The notes beneath the pieces are model-generated. The model was not told where the DNA came from. It was given only the letters and a program-made list of their open reading frames with translations, and did no database searches. From Nonomuraea jabiensis (GTDB lineage Bacteria; Actinomycetota; Actinomycetes; Streptosporangiales; Streptosporangiaceae): a stretch of DNA of 64,000 nucleotides. Position numbers and translations under genes: made by a program. Below, one piece after another: positions 17,188 through 25,614 of the stretch. Positions within the stretch are counted from its first letter, which is position 1. The number at the start of each line of letters is the position of its first letter. The DNA lies in NCBI RefSeq assembly GCF_014204795.1, contig NZ_JACHMB010000001.1:10986501-11050500 (forward strand). The letters are read 5' to 3'.

Positions 17188-18111
17188 GTGTCTCATAGTC
17201 CTCAGCTCAAGCGCACAGCCAAGATTTTCCACCTGGCAACCGGGCTTCCGTACCAGGCTGTGTGCCTTCCACTCGCCCGAAGAGGCGTCATCACGCGTGA
17301 GCATCCAATCCCAGAGGCGCGAACTCGTGCTCAGCAATGGCTGGAGACACAGGTGCTGTACGCGCTCTGCGATGCCTTCCGCGACGACGACGGGCTGAAA
17401 AGCAACGTGCTCGGGCTCAGCGCGGTAAGACCAGACGAAGAAAACCTTGTGCTTGTCCCTGTCCCTACCTTCACCGCTCGTGTCGTCGCCTCCATTCTTC
17501 CAATCTATGATGCGGATTATGGCGGTGTATGGGGATGTCCGGGCGTACGCCTTCATCGGGTGGGGCGGCAGCTCTGGCAGCTATCCGATATCGTCACGAA
17601 CGCCTCGGTCCACGTGGTGGTCTCTGGCCACGAAGATCCCGCATCGGTTTATCAGCTGAAACCAAAGTCCCGCCTCCTGTGGAAAACGAGTCCGGGTCGG
17701 CTGACCGATGTCGAGGAGGACACACTGCGCTTCTGGGGCTCCGGCCTGGATCGCCGGCGCAAAGAAAGAGACCGCATGCTCAGCAGCTTGATGCGGCGGG
17801 CGATACTGCTCAACGCGGTTGGCGTTACCCACGGCGGGGCTAATCTCTACGATCACGCCCATTCAGACATCGTCATCGAGTGGTGCTGCGGCTCATCCCT
17901 GTCCCAGCTCGCCGCCAAGCTACAAAAGTCACGTCTCTTGGCGAGACGTGAGTCCTCCAATGGCATAAATGGCACAGCACCAGACGATCTAGGTAGCGTA
18001 ACGTTTCGACCACTCAGCCACCAGATCGGATGGGAGGATAAGCGTCCAAGGATCATCGTTCGGCGTATAGACCTGGGACACCCTGGCGGGCCGCGGGAGT
18101 CTGCGTCATGA
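17188..18111 (+). CDS. Unrecognised 307-aa protein
   Basis: GTG 17188 lies 7 bases after GAGGGAG. I do not recognise the family. The start (RTAKIFHLATGLPYQAVCLPLARRG) resembles a short helical motif common at the N-termini of mobile-element and accessory proteins in actinomycetes. The centre has alternating strands and helices with no obvious catalytic motif. A basic region follows (DRRRKERDRMLSSLMRRA). Base composition is visibly less GC-rich than its neighbours. Its stop overlaps the next gene by ATGA, so the two are co-translated. Possible foreign origin. Confidence 0.6.
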   Translation: MSHSPQLKRTAKIFHLATGLPYQAVCLPLARRGVITREHPIPEARTRAQQWLETQVLYALCDAFRDDDGLKSNVLGLSAVRPDEENLVLVPVPTFTARVVASILPIYDADYGGVWGCPGVRLHRVGRQLWQLSDIVTNASVHVVVSGHEDPASVYQLKPKSRLLWKTSPGRLTDVEEDTLRFWGSGLDRRRKERDRMLSSLMRRAILLNAVGVTHGGANLYDHAHSDIVIEWCCGSSLSQLAAKLQKSRLLARRESSNGINGTAPDDLGSVTFRPLSHQIGWEDKRPRIIVRRIDLGHPGGPRESAS

Positions 18112-18353
18112 CTTTCAGCGACCTTATCTCCGTACTAGTCGCTGGAAGTGCAGCGATCATTGGACGCTACATCGTGGCACTTATCGGATTGGCGATAACG
18201 CTCAGGCGCAGCCCGTCCCGTGACAGGGCGACCCTCTTCAAGGCCTTTACTCAAGTCCTTCGAGCTCCAAATGCACTAGAATCGGGATTCACTCACCTCT
18301 CCCGAAACGTTGGCCGGAGGGCGTCGAACGGATCCCAGGGGGCGGCGGAGTAA
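18108..18353 (+). CDS. Small membrane protein coupled to the unknown gene
   Basis: An 81-aa protein with one or two hydrophobic segments (LISVLVAGSAAIIGRYIVALIGLAITL) followed by a basic cytoplasmic tail (RRSPSRDRATLFKAF). ATG 18108 overlaps the stop of the preceding gene. It may anchor or partner the 307-aa protein. Function unknown. Confidence 0.55.
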   Translation: MTFSDLISVLVAGSAAIIGRYIVALIGLAITLRRSPSRDRATLFKAFTQVLRAPNALESGFTHLSRNVGRRASNGSQGAAE

Positions 18354-18619
18354 TGGCTCATATTGGGGCAGGATGCCGTCAGGCAAGCACGTATACGGGC
18401 AACGGGTGAGCAAGCCTCAACCGATCCTCTGGATGGTGGAGCCTTGGAGATTCGATCTCCTGACTTGCTGCCTGCAAATCGGTCTGATCTCCAGGCGGAA
18501 GGGCCTCGACCTGGGCCGCCGACGGTCCGCGAGTGACCGTGACTGACCGCTGTTGACCGCCCTTAATGGCACGCTAATGGCACGGCGTCGCCCATGCTCG
18601 TCCACCTGCGAAACAGAGG
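18354..18619. other. Non-coding stretch with iterated repeats
   Basis: No gene. GGAGATTCGATCTCC near 18450 is a small hairpin resembling a tRNA T-arm, but no full tRNA can be folded. The notable part is the repeat set at 18534-18585. Confidence 0.5.
18534..18585 (+). repeat. Three 10-bp and two 11-bp tandem iterons
   Basis: TGACCG begins every 10 bases at 18534, 18544 and 18554. It is followed directly by TAATGGCACGC (18564-18574) and TAATGGCACGG (18575-18585). Regular helical-turn spacing suggests a protein-binding array such as integrase arm sites or an att region. Confidence 0.7.
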
Positions 18620-18801
18620 TCAGCCGGCCCAGAGGAGGTCGATGATGCGCAAGGCCCGGGTCTCCTCGTCGAGGATGAACGTCATCATCCCTTGGCCGTT
18701 GTCTCCGAAGAAGGCGTGTCTCACAGCGGACTGGCCGGGACGCTCCGCGACCGTTCAGCTCGTAGAGGGCGCCCGTGGGAACCATCGAACTTGTGGCTCA
18801 C
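18620..18801 (-). pseudogene. Frameshifted toxin-like partner of DUF6247 gene
   Basis: A GTG at 18801 overlaps the DUF6247 stop (GTGA), the usual arrangement of a coupled second gene. Three frames must be joined: VSHKFDGSHG, then ALYELNG, then RHAFFGDNGQGMMTFILDEE and TRALRIIDLLWAG before the TGA. The last part resembles the C-terminus of small RelE/ParE-like or type II toxin proteins. At least two frameshifts disable it. Confidence 0.6.
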
Positions 18802-19097
18802 ACCCGGCTCTCCCACTCCGGCGGGGTGTAGGGAGTGAACATCTCCGTACGTTTCTGGAGAGCGTCCTGGACGGCCTCCTCGTAGCCCGGGCGGGCGTAA
18901 GCGATCGCACGCAGGCGCCACTGACGCAACAGCGTCTGCACCTGCTTGAAGCGGGCCAAGTCGTGCGCGGCACCCAAAGCCTCGTCATACTCCGCCCGGA
19001 ACCGGGCACGGTGCGCCGGGGGAAGCGCCTCGAAGATCGCGGCCGGATCCTCACCTGGATCATGGGCCGCAACGGGCTCCACAGGCTGAGCGGTCAT
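18798..19097 (-). CDS. DUF6247 family protein (antitoxin-like)
   Basis: About 99 aa starting MTAQPVEPVAAHDPGED, with the family core DPAAIFEALPPAHRARFRAE and a helical stretch ARFKQVQTLLRQWRLRAIAY. An upstream in-frame ATG at 19139 would add 14 residues; I prefer 19097 because the family normally begins MTAQP. DUF6247 genes often precede a small toxin-like gene, and here that partner is frameshifted. The role as antitoxin is inference. Confidence 0.72.
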   Translation of the reverse strand: MTAQPVEPVAAHDPGEDPAAIFEALPPAHRARFRAEYDEALGAAHDLARFKQVQTLLRQWRLRAIAYARPGYEEAVQDALQKRTEMFTPYTPPEWESRV

Positions 19098-19470
19098 ACC
19101 GACCGACCTATCTTCCCAAGCGTGAAAGCGCGCCATCATGCTCTCGCTCAGTCACCCCCGCTAACGGTAGGAGAAGACCAGATCTCCATTGGCCAGCGGC
19201 AGAACAAAGCTCAGGCGTCTGACCTGGGAGCCGCAGAGCCAGTAGGCACCTTCCAGAAGCGAAGTCCTCCAGGGGTCGGGGCTCCGGCCCGACTGGAAGA
19301 AGCGCCTGAGCACCCAGCGTGAAGCGCCCCTGCGAAGACGATTGTGGGCCAAGGAAGAACAGCCCGAGCGATAGCGAGGACCGCTAGGGGCGGGCTGCGA
19401 CGGCCAACCACCCAGACGGGCATGGTCTGCTCGGCTTATCCCGGGGCGATGGCGAGCGGGATGATCAGGC
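19098..19470. other. Stretch without a supportable gene
   Basis: An open minus frame (19161-19538) contains Arg/Ser/Trp-rich sequence (WRTSLLEGAYWLCGSQVRR) that could be transposase debris, but I cannot name a family. No terminal inverted repeats were seen. Confidence 0.35.
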
Positions 19471-19663
19471 GGCATCGACGACCGGCACTGGCCGCTGATC
19501 CGCCGCGTCGCGGTGGAGATCCACGACGAGCCCGGCATCGGCCACCGAGGGCCGGCTGGAGCTCGTCCTCCGGGCGCTCGGCGGGCGGGGTTACCGCGCT
19601 CACGTGCTCCCCGCCACCGACGAGGGTTCCCTGGGCCGCCGCATCGTCTTCGCCGAGGCCTGA
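19471..19663 (+). pseudogene. FkbM-type methyltransferase C-terminal fragment
   Basis: GIDDRHWPLIRRVAVEIHDE matches the end of the methyltransferase domain found in FkbM-like proteins and NRPS/PKS clusters. After a frame change it continues LELVLRALGGRGYRAHVL and RRIVFAEA, then TGA. No SAM-binding motifs remain. It is a relic, probably of a lost secondary-metabolism locus. Confidence 0.6.
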
Positions 19664-19756
19664 CCGGTGCTGGGCGGCGTACCCCCCAAAGTGTGGGGTC
19701 GGGTTGGCAACCTTTGGCGGAGGCCCGGAGGGGTGGTACGGGGGGAAGGTAAAGGC

Positions 19757-20284
19757 ATGATCCCTTCCAAGAACGTCATCAGAAGAATGGTCGTGCTGGC
19801 AGCGACGGGCGCGCTGGCGTTCGGGCTCACCGCGTGCAGCAAGGAGGCGCCGGCGGCGACCGGCGGCTCCGACGACATCGCGGCGCAGTACCGCGAGCTG
19901 GCGCAGTGCATCCGCAAGAACGGCGAGCCGAACTTCCCCGACCCTGTGCAAGACAGCAACGGGCAGTGGCGGCTCGCACCCGGCACGACGGCCCCGCCGG
20001 CCGCGGCCCAGTCCGCGTGCAAGACGATCCTCGACAGGATCCCGGCCTACCAGGGACCGGAGGGCAAGCCGGTGACGGCGGCCGACATGGCGAAGTGGCG
20101 AACCTGGGCGCAGTGCATGCGTCAGAAGGGCATCTCCGACTGGCCCGACCCGAACGCCGACGGCAGCTTCACCCTGCCGTCCCGGCTGGGCGGCCCCTCT
20201 GGCAAGGACCTGTACCAGACCCAGTTCGACGCCTGCCAGCCGCAGCTGCCCCCGGGCGGCCTGACGGTCACCAGCAAGGGATGA
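19757..20284 (+). CDS. Secreted lipoprotein of an ABC export operon
   Basis: A 175-aa lipoprotein with signal peptide RRMVVLAATGALAFG and lipobox LTAC. The mature part contains two related motifs, AQCIRKNGEPNFPDP and AQCMRQKGISDWPDP, an internal duplication with paired Cys seen in actinobacterial lipoproteins next to MacB-type exporters. ATG 19757 follows a GGGGGAAGG site. It lies 7 bp before the adaptor gene. It probably acts outside the membrane with the adaptor and transporter. Cargo unknown. Confidence 0.82.
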   Translation: MIPSKNVIRRMVVLAATGALAFGLTACSKEAPAATGGSDDIAAQYRELAQCIRKNGEPNFPDPVQDSNGQWRLAPGTTAPPAAAQSACKTILDRIPAYQGPEGKPVTAADMAKWRTWAQCMRQKGISDWPDPNADGSFTLPSRLGGPSGKDLYQTQFDACQPQLPPGGLTVTSKG

Positions 20285-20291
20285 GGATCGC

Positions 20292-21533
20292 GTGCACGGG
20301 CGCATCGAGCAGGAGCGGCAGGACTCCGGGAACCACCCGGAAGAGCTACGGCAGGAGCGGCAGGTGGACGAGGTGCCCACGTCGGTGAGCTCGACGACAC
20401 CCCCGGCGGCGCCCCCGACGACGGAGCGGCGGCGGTCAGGCGGCAGGCGCGGCCGTACCGTGCTGGTGACTGTGCTGGCCCTGGCCGTGACGGGCGCCGC
20501 CGGATGGGGCGTCATGCGGGTGACCACGAACGGCACCGCCCGGCCGGCGCCCACGGCGACACCCGGGCTGGCGTTGTCCACGGCGAAGGTCGAGCAGGCC
20601 GACGTGGCCGAGCGGCGGCTGGTGAACGGCACGCTCGGGTACGCCGGTGCGTACAACGTCATCGTCAGCCGCTCGGGGGTGGTCACCCGGCTGCCGGCCG
20701 TCGGCAGCACCATCACGCGCGGCAAGGCTGCCTACGAGATCGACGGCGCTCGCGTCCCGCTCCTGTACGGTGACCGCCCCGCCTGGCGCGACCTGCGCCT
20801 GGGCGTCTCGAACGGGCTCGACGTCCTCCAACTGGAGCGCAATCTCAAGGCACTCGGCTACGGCACGAACGTGACGGTCGACCGGCACTTCTCCTACGCG
20901 ACCTACTACGCGCTCCGCCGCTGGCAGAAGGCCGCCAAGCTCAAGGTCACCGGCCAGGTGCCGCTGGGCCATGTCGTCTTCGTCCCGGCCGCGATCAGGG
21001 TCGGCGGCTGGGACACCAAGGTCGGCAGCGTCGTGGCGCCCGGCCAACTCATCGTCCACGGCACCAGCCGGGCTCCCGCGGTGCTGGTCCAGCTCGCCCC
21101 GGCCCAGCTGCCGCAGATCCGCGTCGGCGACCAGGTCGTGGTCACGCTGCCGGACGGCAAGACCCGCAAGGGCCGCATCAGGATCATCGGCGCGGCGGCC
21201 GTCGACAGCGACGCGGCGACCGACAGCGGCGCGGCGGCGAAATCGGTGGCTCCGGTGACGATCTCACTGACCAGCAAGGTACGCGGGTTCCTGGACCAGG
21301 CACAGGTCCAGGTCTCGATCGTCACCCAGCAGCACAAGAAGGTGATCGCGGTGCCGATGACGGCGCTGCTCGCCCGGCCGCTCGGCATGTACGAGGTGGT
21401 CGTGGTGGAGGGTGGCAGCCGGCGACGGGTGCCAGTGAAGACCGGGCTGTTCGACGAGAGCACGGGCATGGCTGAAGTGACCGGGGACCTCAAGCCCGGC
21501 ATGCTGGTGGAGGTGCCTGGTGACGGTTCTTGA
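20292..21533 (+). CDS. Membrane-fusion-type adaptor with peptidoglycan-binding domain
   Basis: A 413-aa protein with a cytoplasmic Pro/Thr-rich N-terminus, one TM helix (~residues 56-78, TVLVTVLALAVTGAAGWGVM) and HlyD/MacA-like beta segments flanking a peptidoglycan-binding helical motif (LDVLQLERNLKALGYG, ATYYALRRWQKAAKL). The C-terminal beta-barrel (KKVIAVPMTALLA, GMLVEVPGDGS) is MacA-like. GTG 20292 is the start. The stop overlaps the ATPase start by 14 bp. It links the transporter to the cell wall. Confidence 0.85.
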   Translation: MHGRIEQERQDSGNHPEELRQERQVDEVPTSVSSTTPPAAPPTTERRRSGGRRGRTVLVTVLALAVTGAAGWGVMRVTTNGTARPAPTATPGLALSTAKVEQADVAERRLVNGTLGYAGAYNVIVSRSGVVTRLPAVGSTITRGKAAYEIDGARVPLLYGDRPAWRDLRLGVSNGLDVLQLERNLKALGYGTNVTVDRHFSYATYYALRRWQKAAKLKVTGQVPLGHVVFVPAAIRVGGWDTKVGSVVAPGQLIVHGTSRAPAVLVQLAPAQLPQIRVGDQVVVTLPDGKTRKGRIRIIGAAAVDSDAATDSGAAAKSVAPVTISLTSKVRGFLDQAQVQVSIVTQQHKKVIAVPMTALLARPLGMYEVVVVEGGSRRRVPVKTGLFDESTGMAEVTGDLKPGMLVEVPGDGS

Positions 21534-22185
21534 GCTGCGGAACGTCCGCAAGACCTACCCGGGCGAGCCGCCCGTGGAGTCGGTGCGCGGGGTGAGCCTC
21601 GCCGTCGAGGCGGGCGAGATGATCGCGGTCCGCGGCGCCTCGGGATCCGGCAAGTCGACCCTGCTGCACCTGATGGCCGGGCTGGACCGGCCCACCAGCG
21701 GGTCCGTACGCCTCGACGGCCAGCACGTCGAGCTGCTGACCGACCTGCAGCTCGCCGGACTGCGCGCCTGGCGGGTCGGCGTGGTGTTCCAGCAGTTCTT
21801 CCTACTCGAAGCGCTGACGGCGATCGAGAACGTGGCCTCCGGCCTGCTGTATCGGGGTATCCCGGCCAAGCAGCGCCGCGCGGCGGCCGTCGAGGCGCTG
21901 GAAAGGGTCGGCCTGGCCCACCGGATGCACCACAGGGCCACCAAGCTGTCGGGCGGCGAACGGCAGCGGGTCGCGATCGCGCGGGCCGTGGTGGGCCGGC
22001 CCGCCATCGTGTTCGCCGACGAGCCGACCGGCAACCTCGACTCGGTCAAGGGCGGCGAGATCCTCGCCATCATGCGCGAGCTGAACGAGGAGGGCACGAC
22101 CCTGGTCGTGGTCACCCACGAGGAACGCGTCGCCGCCGCCTGCGAACGCTGCATCGAACTACGTGACGGGGTGGTGGTGTCATGA
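21520..22185 (+). CDS. MacB/LolD-type ABC transporter ATPase
   Basis: A 221-aa ATPase with Walker A GASGSGKSTLLHLM, Q-loop VVFQQFF, signature LSGGERQRVAIARAVV, Walker B IVFADEPTGNLDS and H-loop VVTHEE. The length and the TGNLDS motif place it with LolD/MacB/FtsE-type exporters. GTG 21520 lies inside the adaptor gene, and the stop overlaps the permease ATG, so translation is coupled. It powers the FtsX-like permease. Confidence 0.95.
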   Translation: MTVLELRNVRKTYPGEPPVESVRGVSLAVEAGEMIAVRGASGSGKSTLLHLMAGLDRPTSGSVRLDGQHVELLTDLQLAGLRAWRVGVVFQQFFLLEALTAIENVASGLLYRGIPAKQRRAAAVEALERVGLAHRMHHRATKLSGGERQRVAIARAVVGRPAIVFADEPTGNLDSVKGGEILAIMRELNEEGTTLVVVTHEERVAAACERCIELRDGVVVS

Positions 22186-23432
22186 GCGGCTCTGTATCCG
22201 GCCTCGTGCGGGACGAGAAGGACGCCGTCGCAACACGGTCGCCGGTCAAGCGCAGCAAGCTGCGGCTGTACGACCTGATTCCCACCGGCACGCTGGGCCT
22301 GCGCGCCCGCAGGACGCGGGCGGTGCTGTCGGCGCTGGGCATCGCGATCGGCATCGCCTCGATGGTCGCGGTGCTCGGCGTCACCCGCTCCAGCGAGTCC
22401 CACCTGCTGGCGCAGATCGACCGGCTCGGCACCAACCTCCTGACCGTGGTGAACGGCGACGACCTGGGCGGCACCGAGGTCGCGCTGCCCGCCGCGGCCG
22501 CGCCGATGCTCCGCCGGATCTCCGGCGTGCTCGGGGTCGCCCCCACCGCGCAGATCAGCACCGCTCGCGTCTACCGCAACGACCAGATCCCCACCGGGCA
22601 GACCGGTGGCCTGGCCGTACGCGCCGCGGACGCCTCACTCCTCGACACCCTGCAAGGGTCGCTGAAATCCGGGCGATTCCTCACCTCGGCCGACGCGCCG
22701 GTGGCCGTGCTCGGCAGCGACGTGGCCAAGCAACTCGGCATCGTACGGCTGGACCTGGGCACCCGGGTGTGGCTGGGCGGGCACTGGTTCACGGTCGCGG
22801 GCGTCCTCGACTCCTTCACCCTGGCGCCCGAGATCGACCGGTCCGCACTCGTCTCCTTCGCCGCGGCCAAGGAACTGCTCGACTACGACGGCGCGCCCAG
22901 CCGGATCTACGTACGGACCGACCCGGACCAGGTGACGCAGGTCGCCGGCCTCCTGGCGAACACGGCCAACCCGGCCAACCCCTTCCAGGTCAAGGCGAGC
23001 CGGCCCTCCGACGCGCTCACCGCGCAGATCGCCGTCAAGCAGTCGGCCGGCGCGCTGTTCCTCGGGCTGGGCGCGATCGCCCTGCTGGTCGGCGCCATCG
23101 GCATTGCGAACGTCATGGTCATCTCGGTGCTCGAACGCCGGGTGGAGATCGGGCTGCGCCGCACCCTGGGCGCCACCCGCATGCACATCGCCGCGCAGTT
23201 CCTCACCGAGTCGCTGGTGCTGTCCGCGCTGGGCGGGCTCGGCGGGGTGCTGATCGGTTCCGGTGTGACCGTGGCCCTGGCCATGGCGCAGGACTGGGGC
23301 ATCGCGATCCCGCCCAGCGCGATAGGCGGCGGGTTCGGGGTGGCGATCGTGTCCGGCGTGCTCGCCGGGCTCTACCCCGCGCTGCGCGCCGCGGCACTGT
23401 CGCCGACCGACGCGCTGCGTACGACCGGCTGA
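22182..23432 (+). CDS. MacB/FtsX-type ABC transporter permease
   Basis: A 416-aa permease with four TM helices in the FtsX layout: TM1 near residue 50 (AVLSALGIAIGIASMVAVLG), a large extracytoplasmic MacB_PCD domain, then three TMs near the C-terminus (LGLGAIALLVGAIGIANVMV, VLSALGGLGGVLIGSGVTVA, and a last one before ALSPTDALRTTG). The ERRVEIGLRRTLGA coupling helix is present. It completes the lipoprotein-adaptor-ATPase-permease operon and may be switched on by the convergent two-component system. Confidence 0.93.
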   Translation: MSGSVSGLVRDEKDAVATRSPVKRSKLRLYDLIPTGTLGLRARRTRAVLSALGIAIGIASMVAVLGVTRSSESHLLAQIDRLGTNLLTVVNGDDLGGTEVALPAAAAPMLRRISGVLGVAPTAQISTARVYRNDQIPTGQTGGLAVRAADASLLDTLQGSLKSGRFLTSADAPVAVLGSDVAKQLGIVRLDLGTRVWLGGHWFTVAGVLDSFTLAPEIDRSALVSFAAAKELLDYDGAPSRIYVRTDPDQVTQVAGLLANTANPANPFQVKASRPSDALTAQIAVKQSAGALFLGLGAIALLVGAIGIANVMVISVLERRVEIGLRRTLGATRMHIAAQFLTESLVLSALGGLGGVLIGSGVTVALAMAQDWGIAIPPSAIGGGFGVAIVSGVLAGLYPALRAAALSPTDALRTTG

Positions 23433-23440
23433 GCTTGACG

Positions 23441-24124
23441 CTAGTCCTCAACGGAGGGCTGGTCGGCGGAGAGCGCCTCACCCAGCGGGACCAGACCGCA
23501 CTGCAAGCCGAAGATGGCCGCTTGCGTGCGGTCTTGGAGTCTCAGCTTGGTGAGGATGCTGGAGACATAGGACTTGACCGTGGTCTCGCTCAGCGACAGC
23601 GTCCTGGCGATCTCCCTGTTCGACTGGCCACGCGCCAGCGCCGCCAGCACATCGCGCTCCCGCGGCGCCAGCATCCGCAACGGATCCTCCTTCGCGGGGC
23701 CGTCGTCATCGCGGACCCGCTGGACCAGCATCGCCGCGACCGGCGGATCTAGCACGCTCCCTCCCGTCACGGCCATGCGCACCGCCTCCACCACCCGGTC
23801 CACCGCACTGGTCTTCGACAGGTACGACAGCGCGCCTCCGCGCATGGCCTGCAACGCCACCTCGTTCTCCACGAATGAGGTCAGCACGATCACGGCGGGC
23901 GGCGCCGGCCACTCCTTGAGTCGCTCCAGCACCTCCAGCCCGCCCATACCAGGCATCACCATGTCGAGCAGGACGACGTCGGGCCGCAGGCTCTGGATCG
24001 CCGCCAAGGCTGCGGGCCCGTCGGCGCACTCCCCGGCCACCTCGATGTCCACCTCGTCTTCTAGGACGTACCGCAGTCCCTGGCGGACCACCTGGTGATC
24101 GTCCACGATCAGCACCCGGATCAT
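23441..24124 (-). CDS. NarL/FixJ-type response regulator
   Basis: A 227-aa protein. The receiver domain has DD at 8-9, phospho-acceptor Asp54 (VVLLDMVMPG) and the late Lys in YLSKTSAVD. The C-terminal LuxR HTH of about 150-215 contains LAPREREVLAALARGQSNRE-like sequence (here with RDVL) and LSETTVKSYVSSILTKL. Its start overlaps the kinase stop by 4 bp. It is convergent with the exporter operon, leaving 8 bp between the ends. The exporter operon is the most likely target, by analogy with similar loci. Confidence 0.93.
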   Translation of the reverse strand: MIRVLIVDDHQVVRQGLRYVLEDEVDIEVAGECADGPAALAAIQSLRPDVVLLDMVMPGMGGLEVLERLKEWPAPPAVIVLTSFVENEVALQAMRGGALSYLSKTSAVDRVVEAVRMAVTGGSVLDPPVAAMLVQRVRDDDGPAKEDPLRMLAPRERDVLAALARGQSNREIARTLSLSETTVKSYVSSILTKLRLQDRTQAAIFGLQCGLVPLGEALSADQPSVED

Positions 24125-25566
24125 GCTTCCTCCGCCGGAACCCGCACCCGCACCGTCGTACCACTGCCGGGCGCACTCACCACCTCGATCACGCCACCGA
24201 CCTCGATGACCCGCTCACGCATCATCTCCAGGCCCATCCCGTGACTGTCGTGCTTCCGCGCCATGTCGAAGCCACGGCCGTAGTCGCGGACCACGATCTC
24301 GATCTCCTCGCCCTTCTGCCTCAGGCGCAGCTCGATCCGCTGGGCGCCGCCGTGCCGCGTCGCGTTGCTGAGCGCCTCCTGCACGATCCTGAGCACAGCA
24401 TGCTCCGCGCCGGGTCCCAGGCGCACCTCGTGCAGGTCGGTCTCGACCGTGACGCCGAGCCGTACCTGGAAGGCCTCGCACAGATCGCGCAACGTCGCCA
24501 CCAGGCCAGCCTCCTCCAGCGCGATCGGACGCAACTGCAGGAGCATCGCCCGCATCTCGCGCATCGTGTGCTCCACGGTCTTCTCCATGGACTCGGCCTG
24601 CTCCTGGAAACGCGAGCTCTCCGGCAGCGTACGCCGCAGGCTGCGGGCCACCAGGCTCAGCGAGAACAGATCCTGCGAGACCGAATCGTGCAGCTCCCTG
24701 GCGATCCGGGTCCGCTCAAGCCGCCGCGCCTGCGCCCCGGCGAGCTCCCGCTCCGCCCGGCCGGCCGCGACCACCCGCTCGGCCATCACGTTGAAGCCCT
24801 CTTCCAGGCGGCCGATCTCGTCACCGGCGGAAACCGGCACCCGAGTGGTCAGGTCGCCGGCGGCCATGGTGGCCGCACCGGCCGCCAGCCGCTGGATCCG
24901 TTTGATCAACTTGCGGGTGCTGAGCAGGCCGAACACCAAGCACACCGGGACGAGCACCACCAGTGCGAGCCCAGCCGACAACGGCCCCGCCCGGTCGTCG
25001 CCGTCGGAGGCGACGTCGACGACCGGCGAGCCGTCGGTGACGCTGCGGTCCTGTACGTAGACGACCCCGATCACCTGCCCGGCGGCCTCCACCGGGTTGA
25101 TCGCCCAGCCGACCTCATTCCCCGACAGCGTGATCGCGCCGGTGCGTGCCTGCGTGCTGGACGACAACCCGGGGGGCGTCGACCCCGCGCCGTAGGCCGA
25201 CGGCTCCGACGGCTGCACCAGCCGGCCGTCCAGCCCGGCCACCGCGCGCACCATCTTGCTGTCGGCCGACGCGGTCGCGGCCAGCCAGCGCCGGGCCACC
25301 GCCGCCAGGATCTCCGGGCGGGACCGGCCGTCCTGCTGCCGGGTCAGGTCGTCCGCGAGCAGGCTGAGGCCCGCGGCCTGTCCCGCCCCGAAGAGTCCGG
25401 CGCGGTCCTGCCGGGTGCAGCCGCTGCTGGTCTGCACCGTGACTTGCGTTTTCATCACGCTGGGGACGACAAAACCGGCGATTCCTCCCGCTACCAGCGC
25501 CGACATGGCAGAAATGAGCACATATGACATGGCTATCCGGGACCGAAGGCCGTAGCGGGAGGACAT
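24121..25566 (-). CDS. HisKA_3 sensor histidine kinase
   Basis: A 481-aa kinase. TM1 spans ~13-35 and TM2 ~197-217, with an extracytoplasmic sensor region between them (a Cys at 50 and a cache-like strand VIGVVYVQDRSV). A HAMP segment follows (~218-270). The dimerisation motif RIARELHDSVSQDLFSLSL has phospho-His293. The C-terminal HATPase has N- and G-boxes (EALSNATRHG, VRDYGRGFD, GMGLEMMRERV). It signals to the response regulator encoded immediately downstream. The ligand is unknown; with an exporter alongside, cell-envelope stress or a peptide antibiotic is plausible. Confidence 0.93.
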   Translation of the reverse strand: MSSRYGLRSRIAMSYVLISAMSALVAGGIAGFVVPSVMKTQVTVQTSSGCTRQDRAGLFGAGQAAGLSLLADDLTRQQDGRSRPEILAAVARRWLAATASADSKMVRAVAGLDGRLVQPSEPSAYGAGSTPPGLSSSTQARTGAITLSGNEVGWAINPVEAAGQVIGVVYVQDRSVTDGSPVVDVASDGDDRAGPLSAGLALVVLVPVCLVFGLLSTRKLIKRIQRLAAGAATMAAGDLTTRVPVSAGDEIGRLEEGFNVMAERVVAAGRAERELAGAQARRLERTRIARELHDSVSQDLFSLSLVARSLRRTLPESSRFQEQAESMEKTVEHTMREMRAMLLQLRPIALEEAGLVATLRDLCEAFQVRLGVTVETDLHEVRLGPGAEHAVLRIVQEALSNATRHGGAQRIELRLRQKGEEIEIVVRDYGRGFDMARKHDSHGMGLEMMRERVIEVGGVIEVVSAPGSGTTVRVRVPAEEA

Positions 25567-25614
25567 TCACCATCTCCAACAGAGACACGGTTTCAGCAGA
25601 TACAGGATCTTTCA

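Noticed and set aside
18430..18490. tRNA gene or tRNA 3' end (attachment site)
   Set aside because: Only a T-arm-like hairpin GGAGATTCGATCTCC is seen. There is no acceptor stem, anticodon arm or CCA, so no tRNA is called.
19161..19538. Minus-strand frame as an IS transposase fragment
   Set aside because: Trp/Arg-rich sequence is suggestive, but no catalytic motif or inverted repeats could be found.
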